This document shows positions 36,366 through 44,733 of a stretch of DNA of 64,000 nt, piece after piece. The translations under genes were made by a program, and so were the position numbers. Location: contig NZ_PVBR01000023.1 of assembly GCF_002980495.1 (NCBI RefSeq), positions 1 to 64,000 of the forward strand, given 5' to 3'. The first letter of the stretch is position 1; every line of letters starts with the position of its first letter. The DNA comes from Phyllobacterium phragmitis. GTDB taxonomy: Bacteria > Pseudomonadota > Alphaproteobacteria > Rhizobiales > Rhizobiaceae. A model generated the notes under the pieces. That model searched no databases and was not told the origin of the DNA. It was given only the letters and a program-made list of their open reading frames with translations.

Positions 36366-37799
36366 ATGCCTGCTGATATGCCCGAGAAGAAATCGGTGCG
36401 CTCGACAAAGCGCCGCCGGACGCCCGCTTATGTCAAATCGCTGCGTGGCGTGAAGAATTGGCGTGAGGTATCGGAATGGCTGGCGTGGCGCGACATCGAA
36501 GATATCGAGTGCATCACCCCTGATCAGGCCGGCGTGGCGCGCGGCAAGATGATGCCGTCGAAGAAATTCACCTCCAACACATCGCTCGCCCTGCCCTCGG
36601 CGGTTTTCATGGCGACGATCTCCGGAGGCTATCCGGAAAACGGCGGCGGCTTTTCCTATCCGGAAGACGATGGCGACCTGAAGCTGGTGCCTGATCTTAC
36701 GACACTTTCCCTCGTGCCGTGGGAGAGCGACCCGACGGCGCAGGTGATCTGCGACCTCGCCCATCAAGACGGGCGCGTGGTCGAGTTCACGCCGCGCAAC
36801 GTGCTGCGCCGTGTCATTGCCGCATACGACAGGCTCGGCCTGCGTCCCGTCGTGGCGCCGGAGATCGAGTTTTACCTGGTGCGCAAGAACCCCGATCCCG
36901 ATTATCCGCTGACACCGCCCGTCGGCCGTTCGGGCCGCGCCATCGGCGGCGGCCAGGGTTATTCGATTGCCGGCGTCAACGAGTTCGACGAGTTGATCGA
37001 CGACATCTACCATTTCTCCGAGAGCCAGGGACTGGAGATCGATACGCTGATCCATGAAGAGGGTGCGGGGCAGCTCGAGATCAATCTGCGCCATGGCGAT
37101 CCGGTGGAATTGGCCGATCAGGTCTTCATGTTCAAGCGCACCATTCGCGAGGCTGCGCTGAAGCACGAGATGTATGCAACCTTCATGGCCAAGCCCATTC
37201 AGGGCCAGCCGGGATCGGCGATGCATATCCACCAGTCCATCCTCGACAAGAAGACCGGACGCAACATATTCACCGATGAGGACGGCAGCGAGAGCGATGC
37301 CTTCCGTCATTTCATCGGCGGGATGCAGAAGCATGTGCCGAACGCGCTTGTGATGTTCGCGCCTTACGTGAACTCCTATCGTCGCCTGACCAAGGCGGCG
37401 TCGGCGCCGGTAAATGTCAAATGGGGCTACGATAACCGAACGACGGCCTTCCGCGTGCCCCGCTCTGACCCGTCGTCGCGTCGTGTCGAAAACCGCATCC
37501 CATCCTCCGACGCCAATCCCTATCTGGCGCTGGCCGCATCGCTGGCATGCGGGCTGATCGGCGTGATGAACAAGATCAAACCGGACCAGCCGGCTTCGAC
37601 CACTGTGAACGACAATGAGATCGAATTGCCCCGCGGACTGATCGAAGCCGCGTCGCTGTTCGAGAACGACACGGAGCTGCGGGACATGCTGGGCGATGCC
37701 TTCGTCACGACCTATGCCGCCATCAAGCGGGCGGAGTTCGAGACCTTCATGGAGGTGATTAGTCCTTGGGAGCGGGAGTTTTTGCTGCTGAATGTTTAG
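36366..37799 (+). CDS. puuA: Gamma-glutamylputrescine synthetase (glutamine-synthetase family)
   Basis: ATG 36366 gives 477 residues; ATG 36378 is a possible alternative and no ribosome site decides. Glutamine-synthetase fold: metal-binding VAPEIEFYLV, HEEGAGQLEINL and GSAMHIHQS, and the C-terminal signature region NRTTAFRVPRSD. The basic, non-GlnA N-terminus and the neighbouring puuB gene point to PuuA, which joins glutamate to putrescine with ATP as first step of putrescine breakdown. The TAG stop (37797-37799) is formed at the first base of an octamer array. Confidence 0.8.
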   Translation: MPADMPEKKSVRSTKRRRTPAYVKSLRGVKNWREVSEWLAWRDIEDIECITPDQAGVARGKMMPSKKFTSNTSLALPSAVFMATISGGYPENGGGFSYPEDDGDLKLVPDLTTLSLVPWESDPTAQVICDLAHQDGRVVEFTPRNVLRRVIAAYDRLGLRPVVAPEIEFYLVRKNPDPDYPLTPPVGRSGRAIGGGQGYSIAGVNEFDELIDDIYHFSESQGLEIDTLIHEEGAGQLEINLRHGDPVELADQVFMFKRTIREAALKHEMYATFMAKPIQGQPGSAMHIHQSILDKKTGRNIFTDEDGSESDAFRHFIGGMQKHVPNALVMFAPYVNSYRRLTKAASAPVNVKWGYDNRTTAFRVPRSDPSSRRVENRIPSSDANPYLALAASLACGLIGVMNKIKPDQPASTTVNDNEIELPRGLIEAASLFENDTELRDMLGDAFVTTYAAIKRAEFETFMEVISPWEREFLLLNV

Positions 37800-37860
37800 G
37801 GGAGTAGGGGAGTAGGGGAGTAGGGGAGTAGGGGAGTAGGGGAGTAGGGGAGTAGGGGAA
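37799..37860 (+). repeat. Octamer tandem array B1, unit GGGGAGTA
   Basis: Seven perfect copies of GGGGAGTA (37799-37854) and a partial eighth (GGGGAA). The first G is also the last base of the puuA stop codon. The unit differs from array A1 by one base. The inverted partner lies at 38244-38275, with one gene between. Confidence 0.95.
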
Positions 37861-37878
37861 ATATGCGGGGGCGCAACT

Positions 37879-38241
37879 ATGGCAATCAATTCTTATCGCG
37901 ATCTTCTTGCATGGCAGCAAGCAATGGAGTTGGTGATCGCGATATATAAATCGACCGAGTCTTGGCCAAGAGAAGAAATATATGGCCTGACAAGTCAGGT
38001 TCGCCGGGCTGCCGTTTCTGTCCCGGCCAATATTGCGGAAGGCTATGGACGCGACACCCGTGGCTCCTATCAGCAGTTTCTGCGCATTGCCCAGGGTTCG
38101 CTGAAGGAAGTAGAAACACACTTGCTTATAGCTGAGAGATTGGGCTTCAGCAAAAAAGAGGTGGTTGCCCGGATGATGGCAATGAGTGAAAGCATCGGTA
38201 AATTGCTAAGGCTCCTTATCCGCAGGCTATCGGAAACCTAA
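37879..38241 (+). CDS. Four-helix-bundle protein of the S23 / 23S rRNA intervening-sequence family
   Basis: A protein of 120 residues: RDLLAWQQAMELVIAIYKST, EEIYGLTSQVRRAAVSVPAN, IAEGYGR and SLKEVETHLLIAERLGF are the hallmarks of the TIGR02436 four-helix-bundle family, known from rRNA intervening sequences and related to the Avd proteins of diversity-generating retroelements. Biochemical function is unproven; members bind nucleic acid through a basic surface. There is no rRNA or reverse transcriptase here. The gene starts 18 bp after octamer array B1 and ends two bases before inverted array B2, between puuA and puuB, so it looks inserted into a polyamine gene pair. Confidence 0.9.
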   Translation: MAINSYRDLLAWQQAMELVIAIYKSTESWPREEIYGLTSQVRRAAVSVPANIAEGYGRDTRGSYQQFLRIAQGSLKEVETHLLIAERLGFSKKEVVARMMAMSESIGKLLRLLIRRLSET

Positions 38242-38243
38242 CA

Positions 38244-38275
38244 TACTCCCTTACTGCCCTATTCCCCTACTCCCT
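38244..38275 (-). repeat. Octamer array B2, inverted
   Basis: TACTCCCT, TACTGCCC, TATTCCCC and TACTCCCT follow at exact 8-base spacing; on the minus strand AGGGAGTA, GGGGAATA, GGGCAGTA and AGGGAGTA. One unit (GGGCAGTA) is a rotation of AGGGCAGT, the octamer of the Brucella HOOF-print VNTR loci. The array begins two bases after the four-helix-bundle stop and ends 16 bp before puuB. Confidence 0.85.
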
Positions 38276-38291
38276 TAACGCGGAGCTTCCC

Positions 38292-39578
38292 GTGCCCCAC
38301 CAATCCCCGATCTCTCCCGGCCTTTCCTGGTATGAAGCGAGCTTGACCGCGCGTCCGCAATATCCGGCGCTCGACGGCTCGCGGCAGGCGGATGTCGTCA
38401 TCGTCGGCGGCGGCTATACCGGCCTTTCCGCCGCCTATCACCTGGCTGCTGCCGGCGCGGATGTCGTGCTGCTCGATGCCGCGCGGTTCGGCGATGGCGC
38501 GTCGGGGCGCAATGGCGGCCAGCTCAATACCGGACAGCGCGCCTGGGCGGAGGAGATGGAGGCCGAACTCGGCCTCACCCGCGCCAAGGCATTGTTCGAC
38601 ATTGCCGAGGAAGCCAAGGCGCATCTCCTGCAATTTGCCGAGACGCACGGGATCGACATCGACTATATGCCGGGCCAGATGTCGGTCGTGCACAAGCCGC
38701 GTTATCTCGAACACTACCGCGCACATGCCGAACTGATGGCATCGCGCTTCGATTATCCCGACATCCGTTTCATGGATGCAAAGGAGACAGCCGAACGGCT
38801 CGGCTCGAAACGCTATTTCGGCGGCATTTACGACAAAGGCACCGGTCATATCCATCCGCTGAAGCTCATCGTCGGAACGGCCAGCGCTGCGGCGAAGGCG
38901 GGCGCGCATCTTTTCGAAAACACTGGGGCTACAGCCATCAGCTCCGAAAATGGACGCGTCACGGTGACCACCGCCAGGGGTAGCGTGACGGCGCCCAAGG
39001 CTTTGCTCGCCGTCAATGCCTATGGCGGTACACTCGAACCCGTCAGTGCGGCCCATGTCATGCCGATCCGCTCCTTCATCGGCGCGACCGTTCCGCTTGG
39101 AAACGACAGTTCCGTACTGCCGGGCGGTGAATCGGTCGATGATTCGCGCTTCGTGGTGCGCTATTTTCGCCGCCTGAGCGATGGGCGGCTCTTATTCGGC
39201 GGGCGTGAAGCCTATACCGCCGACAACCCGCGCGAGATCCGCACCCATATCCGCCGGCAGATCGCCGAAATCTATCCCGCGCTCGCCGATATCGAGATCA
39301 CCCATGCATGGGGCGGCTCCGTCGGCATCACCATGCCGCGCAAGCCCTTCGTGCGCGAGGTCATGCCCAATGTCATCTCGGCGGGCGGCTATTCCGGCCA
39401 TGGCGTGATGCTCGCCAATTTCATGGGCAAGCTCTATGCGGAGACGCTCGCCGGCAATCGGGACCGGCTGAAGCTCTTCGAGGATCTGCACATCCCGCCC
39501 TTCCCCGGCGGACGCAGTTTCCGCACGCCACTGCTCTTCCTGGCGCTTTCCTGGTACGCGCTGATCGACAGGATCTAG
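38292..39578 (+). CDS. puuB: Gamma-glutamylputrescine oxidoreductase (FAD)
   Basis: A protein of 428 residues from GTG 38292 (GGAG upstream). DAO-type FAD-binding fold with the dinucleotide motif VVIVGGGYTGLSAAYHLAAA near residue 35 and the C-terminal HAWGGSVGITMPRKPFV and GYSGHGVMLANFMGKL blocks typical of PuuB/OrdL. It oxidises gamma-glutamylputrescine made by PuuA to the aldehyde. Together with potFGHI this gives uptake and catabolism of putrescine in one 12-kb stretch. Confidence 0.85.
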   Translation: MPHQSPISPGLSWYEASLTARPQYPALDGSRQADVVIVGGGYTGLSAAYHLAAAGADVVLLDAARFGDGASGRNGGQLNTGQRAWAEEMEAELGLTRAKALFDIAEEAKAHLLQFAETHGIDIDYMPGQMSVVHKPRYLEHYRAHAELMASRFDYPDIRFMDAKETAERLGSKRYFGGIYDKGTGHIHPLKLIVGTASAAAKAGAHLFENTGATAISSENGRVTVTTARGSVTAPKALLAVNAYGGTLEPVSAAHVMPIRSFIGATVPLGNDSSVLPGGESVDDSRFVVRYFRRLSDGRLLFGGREAYTADNPREIRTHIRRQIAEIYPALADIEITHAWGGSVGITMPRKPFVREVMPNVISAGGYSGHGVMLANFMGKLYAETLAGNRDRLKLFEDLHIPPFPGGRSFRTPLLFLALSWYALIDRI

Positions 39579-39599
39579 GGGAAGCCAAGCCAGAACTCT

Positions 39600-40196
39600 T
39601 CATTCGCAGCGCCCAAGAAGCTCTGGGAAACCACCCTCCACTCGCACTTCCAGAAGTATGTTCGGTGTCAAAGGCAGTAAAACAGCCTCTTGATTAGCTG
39701 AGCGAGCAGACATTCCTAGCAGAAAATCCTTGTTTTCTGCCGGTGTCTTGCTTGAGTTGCTCATATATCTAAAATCATTGCGAACCGCATAGGTCGAACC
39801 ACTCCTGCTGATATATTCCGTCCGTCTTGGTTCATCATAAAACTTGGACATCGTCACACCGCTGAACGAGTAACCGTCAACTCTACTGAACAGCGTCCAT
39901 TCGTCCCGACAAGCTGCTTCAAGGCTTGCTGCGTCGCTAAGGTCAACATCGCTCAATCTGACCCATTTGCCTTCAATCTTATCGAACAAACGTTTGGGCG
40001 CCTCCTCTCCCCAACCGCTTGGACTTATGCCATTATACAATGTCTGAAATATTTTCATTTTTACTTCGCGAAATTCATTTAATTTCTGGCTTCCAGTTGC
40101 CATATCCGACGAGCTTAAGCCCTCAACCGCAAAAGCTGGCTCAACCACAAGGAGCATCAATGTCAGGAAAGCAATAGATCGAAAACTGTCGAGCAC
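39600..40196 (-). CDS. Secreted hypothetical protein
   Basis: A protein of 198 residues. A signal peptide is clear (FRSIAFLTLMLLVVEPAFA, cut near residue 24). I do not recognise a family; the mature part is mixed alpha/beta with one Cys near the middle and one near the C-terminal end. The coding region and its 300-bp upstream gap (40197-40503) are more A+T-rich than the puu and zwf genes on either side, which may indicate acquisition. A small hairpin (CTCAGC/GCTGAG near 40235-40253) lies upstream. Confidence 0.65.
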   Translation of the reverse strand: MLDSFRSIAFLTLMLLVVEPAFAVEGLSSSDMATGSQKLNEFREVKMKIFQTLYNGISPSGWGEEAPKRLFDKIEGKWVRLSDVDLSDAASLEAACRDEWTLFSRVDGYSFSGVTMSKFYDEPRRTEYISRSGSTYAVRNDFRYMSNSSKTPAENKDFLLGMSARSANQEAVLLPLTPNILLEVRVEGGFPELLGRCE

Positions 40197-40503
40197 TGAT
40201 AATCTCCTTGTTTGGAAACATAGTTATTTATTCTCAGCAACGCGTGCGCTGAGATACCCGTAACGCATCCAGTTGGCGTGCTCAATATCCGGCCCTTCCA
40301 GAAGCACTTGAAATCGCCATGGGGCAAGATCAGCGTCATCACCTTTACAACTGCGCTTGCCACCTCATTCTATTCTTTCAGCCGCCAATCTCCGAAATGA
40401 GACTGGCGGTTTTAAATCGATTAGATTATATCGCTTGTCGAGAGCCATCGGACCTCTTACTTTCCCGTTGACCTCCTATCTTTCCAATGGAAGAGACTTA
40501 CCC

Positions 40504-41979
40504 ATGACCAGCCAGATCATACCGGTAGCGCCTTTCGACTGCATCGTCTTCGGCGGCACCGGCGACCTCGCCGAGCGCAAGCTGATCCCCGCGCTCTACC
40601 AGCGCCAGCGCGCCGGGCAGCTGAGCGAGCCGACACGCATTATCGGCGCATCGCGCTCTGCGATGAGTGACGAGGAATATCGGGCCTTTGCCCGCGCCGC
40701 CATCAAGGAACACATCAAGGAAGCGGAAGTCGACAAGAAGGAGGTGGAAAGCTTCGTCGCCCGCCTCTCTTACGTCGCCGTCGATGTGAAGGCCGATGGC
40801 GGCTGGGATGCGCTGAAAGCCCTCATCGAAAAGCAGCCGGAGCGCATCCGCGCCTTCTACCTGGCCGTCAGCCCATCGCTTTTCGGCGATATCGCCAAGC
40901 ATCTCGACGCCAATGGCCTGATCACGCCCGATACGCGCATCATAGTGGAAAAGCCGATCGGACGCGATCTGAAATCGGCAATGGCGCTCAACGATATCAT
41001 CGGCAGCGTTTTCCGCGAGGAGCAGACCTTCCGCATCGACCACTATCTCGGCAAGGAGACGGTGCAGAACCTGATGGCGCTGCGCTTTGCCAATGCGCTT
41101 TATGAACCGCTGTGGAATTCCGCCCATATCGATCATGTGCAGATCACGGTCGCGGAAGCAGTCGGGCTGGAGGGCCGTGCGGGTTATTACGACAAGGCTG
41201 GCGCATTGCGCGACATGGTGCAAAACCATATCCTGCAATTGCTCTGCCTGGTCGCCATGGAGCCGCCTTCATCACTGGAGGCCGATGCCGTTCACGATGA
41301 GAAGGTGAAGGTGTTGCGCTCGCTGCAGCCAATCACGAGCTCCAATGTCGAGGAACGCACGGTGCGCGGCCAATATCGGGCCGGCGCTTCGGCGGGCGGA
41401 CCGGTCAAGGGCTATCTCGAAGAGTTGGAGGGGCACACCAGCAACACCGAAACCTTTGTCGCCATCAAGGCGGAAATCGCCAATTGGCGCTGGGCGGGCG
41501 TGCCTTTCTATCTGCGCACGGGCAAGCGACTCGCCACGCGTGTTTCCGAGATCGTCGTGACATTCAAGCCGATCCCGCATTCGATCTTCGGTGAGGGTGC
41601 GGGCCGGGTCATCGCCAATCAACTCGTCATCCGCCTGCAGCCGGACGAGGGCGTCAAGCAGTGGCTGATGATCAAGGATCCCGGCCCCGGCGGAATGCGC
41701 CTGCGCCATGTGCCGCTGGATATGAGCTTCGCCGAATCGTTTAGCGAGCGAAATCCTGACGCCTATGAACGGCTGATCATGGATGTGGTGCGCGGCAACC
41801 AGACGCTGTTCATGCGTCGCGACGAAGTGGAGGCGGCGTGGCGCTGGATCGATCCGATTCTCGATGGCTGGGAGGACGGCGGGCAGACGACGCAGGGCTA
41901 CACGGCCGGAACCTGGGGGCCCTCCGGGGCGATCGCGCTTATCGAGCGCGACGGCCGCACGTGGCACGACAGCCTATGA
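40504..41979 (+). CDS. zwf: Glucose-6-phosphate 1-dehydrogenase
   Basis: ATG 40504 chosen because the preceding in-frame stretch lacks family similarity and GGAAGAG precedes it. 491 residues, normal length. NADP-binding FGGTGDLAERKLIPALY at the N-terminus and the active-site signature RIDHYLGKETVQNLM. It makes 6-phosphogluconolactone, first step of the Entner-Doudoroff route. The stop overlaps the start of pgl by four bases (ATGA), so the two are coupled. Confidence 0.95.
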   Translation: MTSQIIPVAPFDCIVFGGTGDLAERKLIPALYQRQRAGQLSEPTRIIGASRSAMSDEEYRAFARAAIKEHIKEAEVDKKEVESFVARLSYVAVDVKADGGWDALKALIEKQPERIRAFYLAVSPSLFGDIAKHLDANGLITPDTRIIVEKPIGRDLKSAMALNDIIGSVFREEQTFRIDHYLGKETVQNLMALRFANALYEPLWNSAHIDHVQITVAEAVGLEGRAGYYDKAGALRDMVQNHILQLLCLVAMEPPSSLEADAVHDEKVKVLRSLQPITSSNVEERTVRGQYRAGASAGGPVKGYLEELEGHTSNTETFVAIKAEIANWRWAGVPFYLRTGKRLATRVSEIVVTFKPIPHSIFGEGAGRVIANQLVIRLQPDEGVKQWLMIKDPGPGGMRLRHVPLDMSFAESFSERNPDAYERLIMDVVRGNQTLFMRRDEVEAAWRWIDPILDGWEDGGQTTQGYTAGTWGPSGAIALIERDGRTWHDSL

Positions 41980-42695
41980 GCGTGGGCAATGCCATGATGG
42001 TCATAGAACGGCATGATTTCGCCAATGGCGCAGACCTCGCCGAAGCGCTCGCTTCGCAGATCGCGGCGCGGTTGGCCGACGCCATTCAGGCCAATGGCCA
42101 GGCTGTGCTTGCCGTTTCCGGCGGCACGACCCCGATTGCGCTGTTCGAAGCCCTGTCGCAGCAGGATATCGACTGGAGCGGCGTGGCGGTGACGCTGGTG
42201 GATGAACGTTTCGTACCGCCCGAAGACGGCCGTTCCAACGAAAGACTGGTGCACACGCATCTTTTGAAGGACAATGGGGCCCAAGCAAAATTCGTCGGCC
42301 TCTACAATCCGGCACTGGTGGCCGAAACGGCAGCCATTGCGGCAGCCAACCGCATCGACGCACTTTCCCGGCCATTCGACGTCGTCGTTCTCGGCATGGG
42401 AACGGATGGGCACACGGCCTCGTTCTTCCCTGGAGGGGACCGGCTCGACCAGGCAATCGACCCCGAGGGCAAGGCGCTGGTGCTGCCGATGCAGGCGACA
42501 AGCGCCGGCGAGCCGCGCCTGACGCTGACACTGCCGGTGATCGCCGAGGCACGGTTCATCGTCCTGCATATCGAAGGCGCGGCCAAACGGGAGGTGCTTG
42601 CCCGTGCGATGGAGGAGGGCGACGAAACGGAAATGCCGATACGCGCCGTGCTCAACCAGGCGCAGACGACCGTGCATGTGTTCTGGGCGCCATAG
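41976..42695 (+). CDS. pgl: 6-phosphogluconolactonase
   Basis: ATG 41976 overlaps the zwf stop; ATG 41994 is an alternative start. 239 residues. DevB/NagB-like fold: VLAVSGGTTPIALFEAL, VTLVDERFVPP, and the active-site loop VLGMGTDGHTASFFPGG. It hydrolyses the lactone from Zwf to 6-phosphogluconate. Second gene of the zwf-pgl-edd operon; a 126-bp spacer with a repeat follows before edd. Confidence 0.93.
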   Translation: MSVGNAMMVIERHDFANGADLAEALASQIAARLADAIQANGQAVLAVSGGTTPIALFEALSQQDIDWSGVAVTLVDERFVPPEDGRSNERLVHTHLLKDNGAQAKFVGLYNPALVAETAAIAAANRIDALSRPFDVVVLGMGTDGHTASFFPGGDRLDQAIDPEGKALVLPMQATSAGEPRLTLTLPVIAEARFIVLHIEGAAKREVLARAMEEGDETEMPIRAVLNQAQTTVHVFWAP

Positions 42696-42739
42696 AACGG
42701 TTCCGGTTTTGAATCTGGAAACCGCTCCAATGCTTTGTT

Positions 42740-42812
42740 TTTACGCAAGTCCAGACGAAAAACGTTCTGTTTTGCCGGGAAAACCGGTTCCCATTTTTCC
42801 GGGGACTTGCTC
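42740..42812. repeat. Intergenic inverted repeat between pgl and edd
   Basis: The gap carries ACGCAAGTCCAGACGAAAAAC and, 50 bp on, GGGGACTTGCTC: outer arms CAAGTCC/GGACTTG with an inner GGGAAAACCGGTTCCC-like palindrome. The same type of element is at 49475-49524 (ACGCAAGCTCCGGACGGAAA to CTGGACTTGCTT). It is a dispersed repeat of this order. Confidence 0.6.
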
Positions 42813-42821
42813 TAGGAGAAT

Positions 42822-44639
42822 ATGATGTCCGCCGACCAACGAATTCTCGATATCACCAACCGCATCCGCGAACGCTCCAAGCCGACGCGTGAGACCTATT
42901 TGGACCGCGTCGGCCAAGCGGCCGCGCGCAAGCCGGCGCGCTCGTTCCTCGGCTGCGGCAATCTCGCCCATGGCTTTGCCGCCTGCGGTCCATCGGACAA
43001 GGCGAACCTCTCCGGCGATGTAGTCCCCAATCTCGGCATCATCACCTCCTATAACGACATGCTTTCAGCGCATCAGCCCTTCGAGACCTTTCCGCAGCTC
43101 ATCAAGCAGGCGGCGCGCGAGGCGGGCGGCGTGGCGCAGGTGGCCGGCGGCGTGCCCGCCATGTGCGACGGCGTCACGCAAGGGTTCGCGGGCATGGAAC
43201 TGTCGCTGTTCTCGCGCGACGTGATCGCGATGGCGACGGCGGTCGGCCTGTCGCATGATATGTTCGACGCGGCGGTCTATCTCGGCGTCTGCGACAAGAT
43301 CGTGCCGGGGCTCCTCATCGGCGCTTTGACCTTCGGACATCTTCCCGCCGTCTTCGTTCCGGCGGGACCGATGACCACCGGCCTGCCGAACGACGAGAAG
43401 GCGCGCACCCGCCAGCTTTATGCCGAGGGCAAGATCGGACGCACCGAGCTTCTCCAAGCGGAATCGAAATCCTATCACGGGCCGGGAACCTGCACCTTCT
43501 ATGGCACGGCCAATTCGAACCAGATGCTGATGGAGATCATGGGCCTGCATCTACCGGGCGCATCCTTCATCAATCCGGGGACGCCGCTGCGCGATGCGCT
43601 GACCAAGGAAGCGGCAAAGCGCGCGCTCGCCATCACCGCGCTCGGCAATGAATATACGCCCGTCGGCGAGATGATCGACGAGCGCTCCTTCGTCAATGGC
43701 GTGGTCGGCCTCAACGCCACGGGCGGCTCGACCAACCATACGATCCATCTCATCGCCATGGCGGCGGCGGCAGGCATCAAGCTGACCTGGCGCGATATCG
43801 CGGAGATTTCCGATCTGGTGCCGCTTCTGGCCCGCGTCTATCCGAACGGTCTTGCCGATGTGAACCATTTCCATGCGGCGGGCGGCATGGGCTTCCTGAT
43901 CCGCGAACTCCTCGACAGCGGGCTCCTGCATGAGGATGTGCGCACCGTCTGGGGCGAAGGGTTGCGGCCCTATGCCAGCGAGCCGATGCTCGACGAGGCG
44001 GGCGGCGTGCAGCGGCGGCCGGCGCCGGTAAAGAGCGGCGACGACAAGGTGCTGGCAACCACGGCACACGCCTTCCAGCCGACGGGCGGCATCAGGATCC
44101 TGACCGGCAATATCGGCAATGCCATCATCAAGATTTCCGCCGTCAAGCCGGAGCGCCATGTCATCGAGGCCCCTGCCCTGGTCTTCGACAGCCAGGCCGC
44201 GCTGCATGACGCCTTCAAGGCAGGCAAGCTTGCCGGCGATTTCGTCGCCGTCGTCCGCTTCCAGGGACCCAAGGCGAACGGCATGCCTGAACTGCACAAG
44301 CTGACCACGGTTCTCGGCATCCTGCAGGATCGCGGACAGCGCGTGGCGCTCGTCACCGACGGGCGGATGTCGGGCGCGTCAGGCAAAGTGCCTTCCGCCA
44401 TCCATGTGACGCCGGAAGCGCTCGACGGCGGACCGATCGGCAAGATCAGGGATGGCGATATGGTGCGGCTCGATGCGACAGCGGGAACGCTCGAGGTTCT
44501 GATCGATGCGGCAGTCCTTGCCGAAAGAGCCGCGGACAAGCCGGACCTTTCGGGTAACGAGTTCGGCATGGGCCGAGAATTGTTTTCGGCCTTCCGCCAG
44601 TTCGCCGGACGGGCGGATCAGGGGGCTTCGGTTTTTTGA
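42822..44639 (+). CDS. edd: Phosphogluconate dehydratase
   Basis: A protein of 605 residues. IlvD/Edd family with the Fe-S ligands in [12 protein letters not shown] and [11 protein letters not shown], and the C-terminal [19 protein letters not shown]. It converts 6-phosphogluconate to KDPG in the Entner-Doudoroff pathway. A GGAGAAT ribosome site precedes ATG 42822; a second ATG follows directly. The aldolase gene eda is not in the window. The gene converges on folD across a perfect 33-bp palindrome. Confidence 0.95.
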   Translation: MMSADQRILDITNRIRERSKPTRETYLDRVGQAAARKPARSFLGCGNLAHGFAACGPSDKANLSGDVVPNLGIITSYNDMLSAHQPFETFPQLIKQAAREAGGVAQVAGGVPAMCDGVTQGFAGMELSLFSRDVIAMATAVGLSHDMFDAAVYLGVCDKIVPGLLIGALTFGHLPAVFVPAGPMTTGLPNDEKARTRQLYAEGKIGRTELLQAESKSYHGPGTCTFYGTANSNQMLMEIMGLHLPGASFINPGTPLRDALTKEAAKRALAITALGNEYTPVGEMIDERSFVNGVVGLNATGGSTNHTIHLIAMAAAAGIKLTWRDIAEISDLVPLLARVYPNGLADVNHFHAAGGMGFLIRELLDSGLLHEDVRTVWGEGLRPYASEPMLDEAGGVQRRPAPVKSGDDKVLATTAHAFQPTGGIRILTGNIGNAIIKISAVKPERHVIEAPALVFDSQAALHDAFKAGKLAGDFVAVVRFQGPKANGMPELHKLTTVLGILQDRGQRVALVTDGRMSGASGKVPSAIHVTPEALDGGPIGKIRDGDMVRLDATAGTLEVLIDAAVLAERAADKPDLSGNEFGMGRELFSAFRQFAGRADQGASVF

Positions 44640-44654
44640 GATTCATTCTTCGAG

Positions 44655-44724
44655 GGGAATCGCACTTCTTCTCACCCCCCTCTGCCCGGCAGGGCAGAGG
44701 GGGGTGAGAAGAAGTGCGATTCCC
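44655..44724. terminator. Perfect 33-bp inverted repeat between edd and folD
   Basis: The left arm 44655-44687 (starting GGGAATCGCACTTCTTCTCA) is the exact inverse of the right arm 44692-44724, with the four-base loop GGCA. It begins 15 bp after the edd stop and ends 9 bp before the folD stop. It has no U-run on either side but could still act as a bidirectional terminator or RNase barrier; it may also be a dispersed palindromic element. Confidence 0.8.
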
Positions 44725-44733
44725 TATGCCGGA

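Noticed and set aside
36333-37889. Minus-strand ORF of 518 codons
   Set aside because: Antisense to puuA; its N-terminus is only the translated octamer repeat (SPTPLLPY), so it is an artefact.
37879-38241. Diversity-generating retroelement (Avd-like gene)
   Set aside because: No reverse transcriptase, template repeat or variable repeat is seen nearby, so the Avd relationship is only at family level.
37799-38275. CRISPR array
   Set aside because: The repeats are 8 bp and contiguous without spacers, and no cas gene is near.
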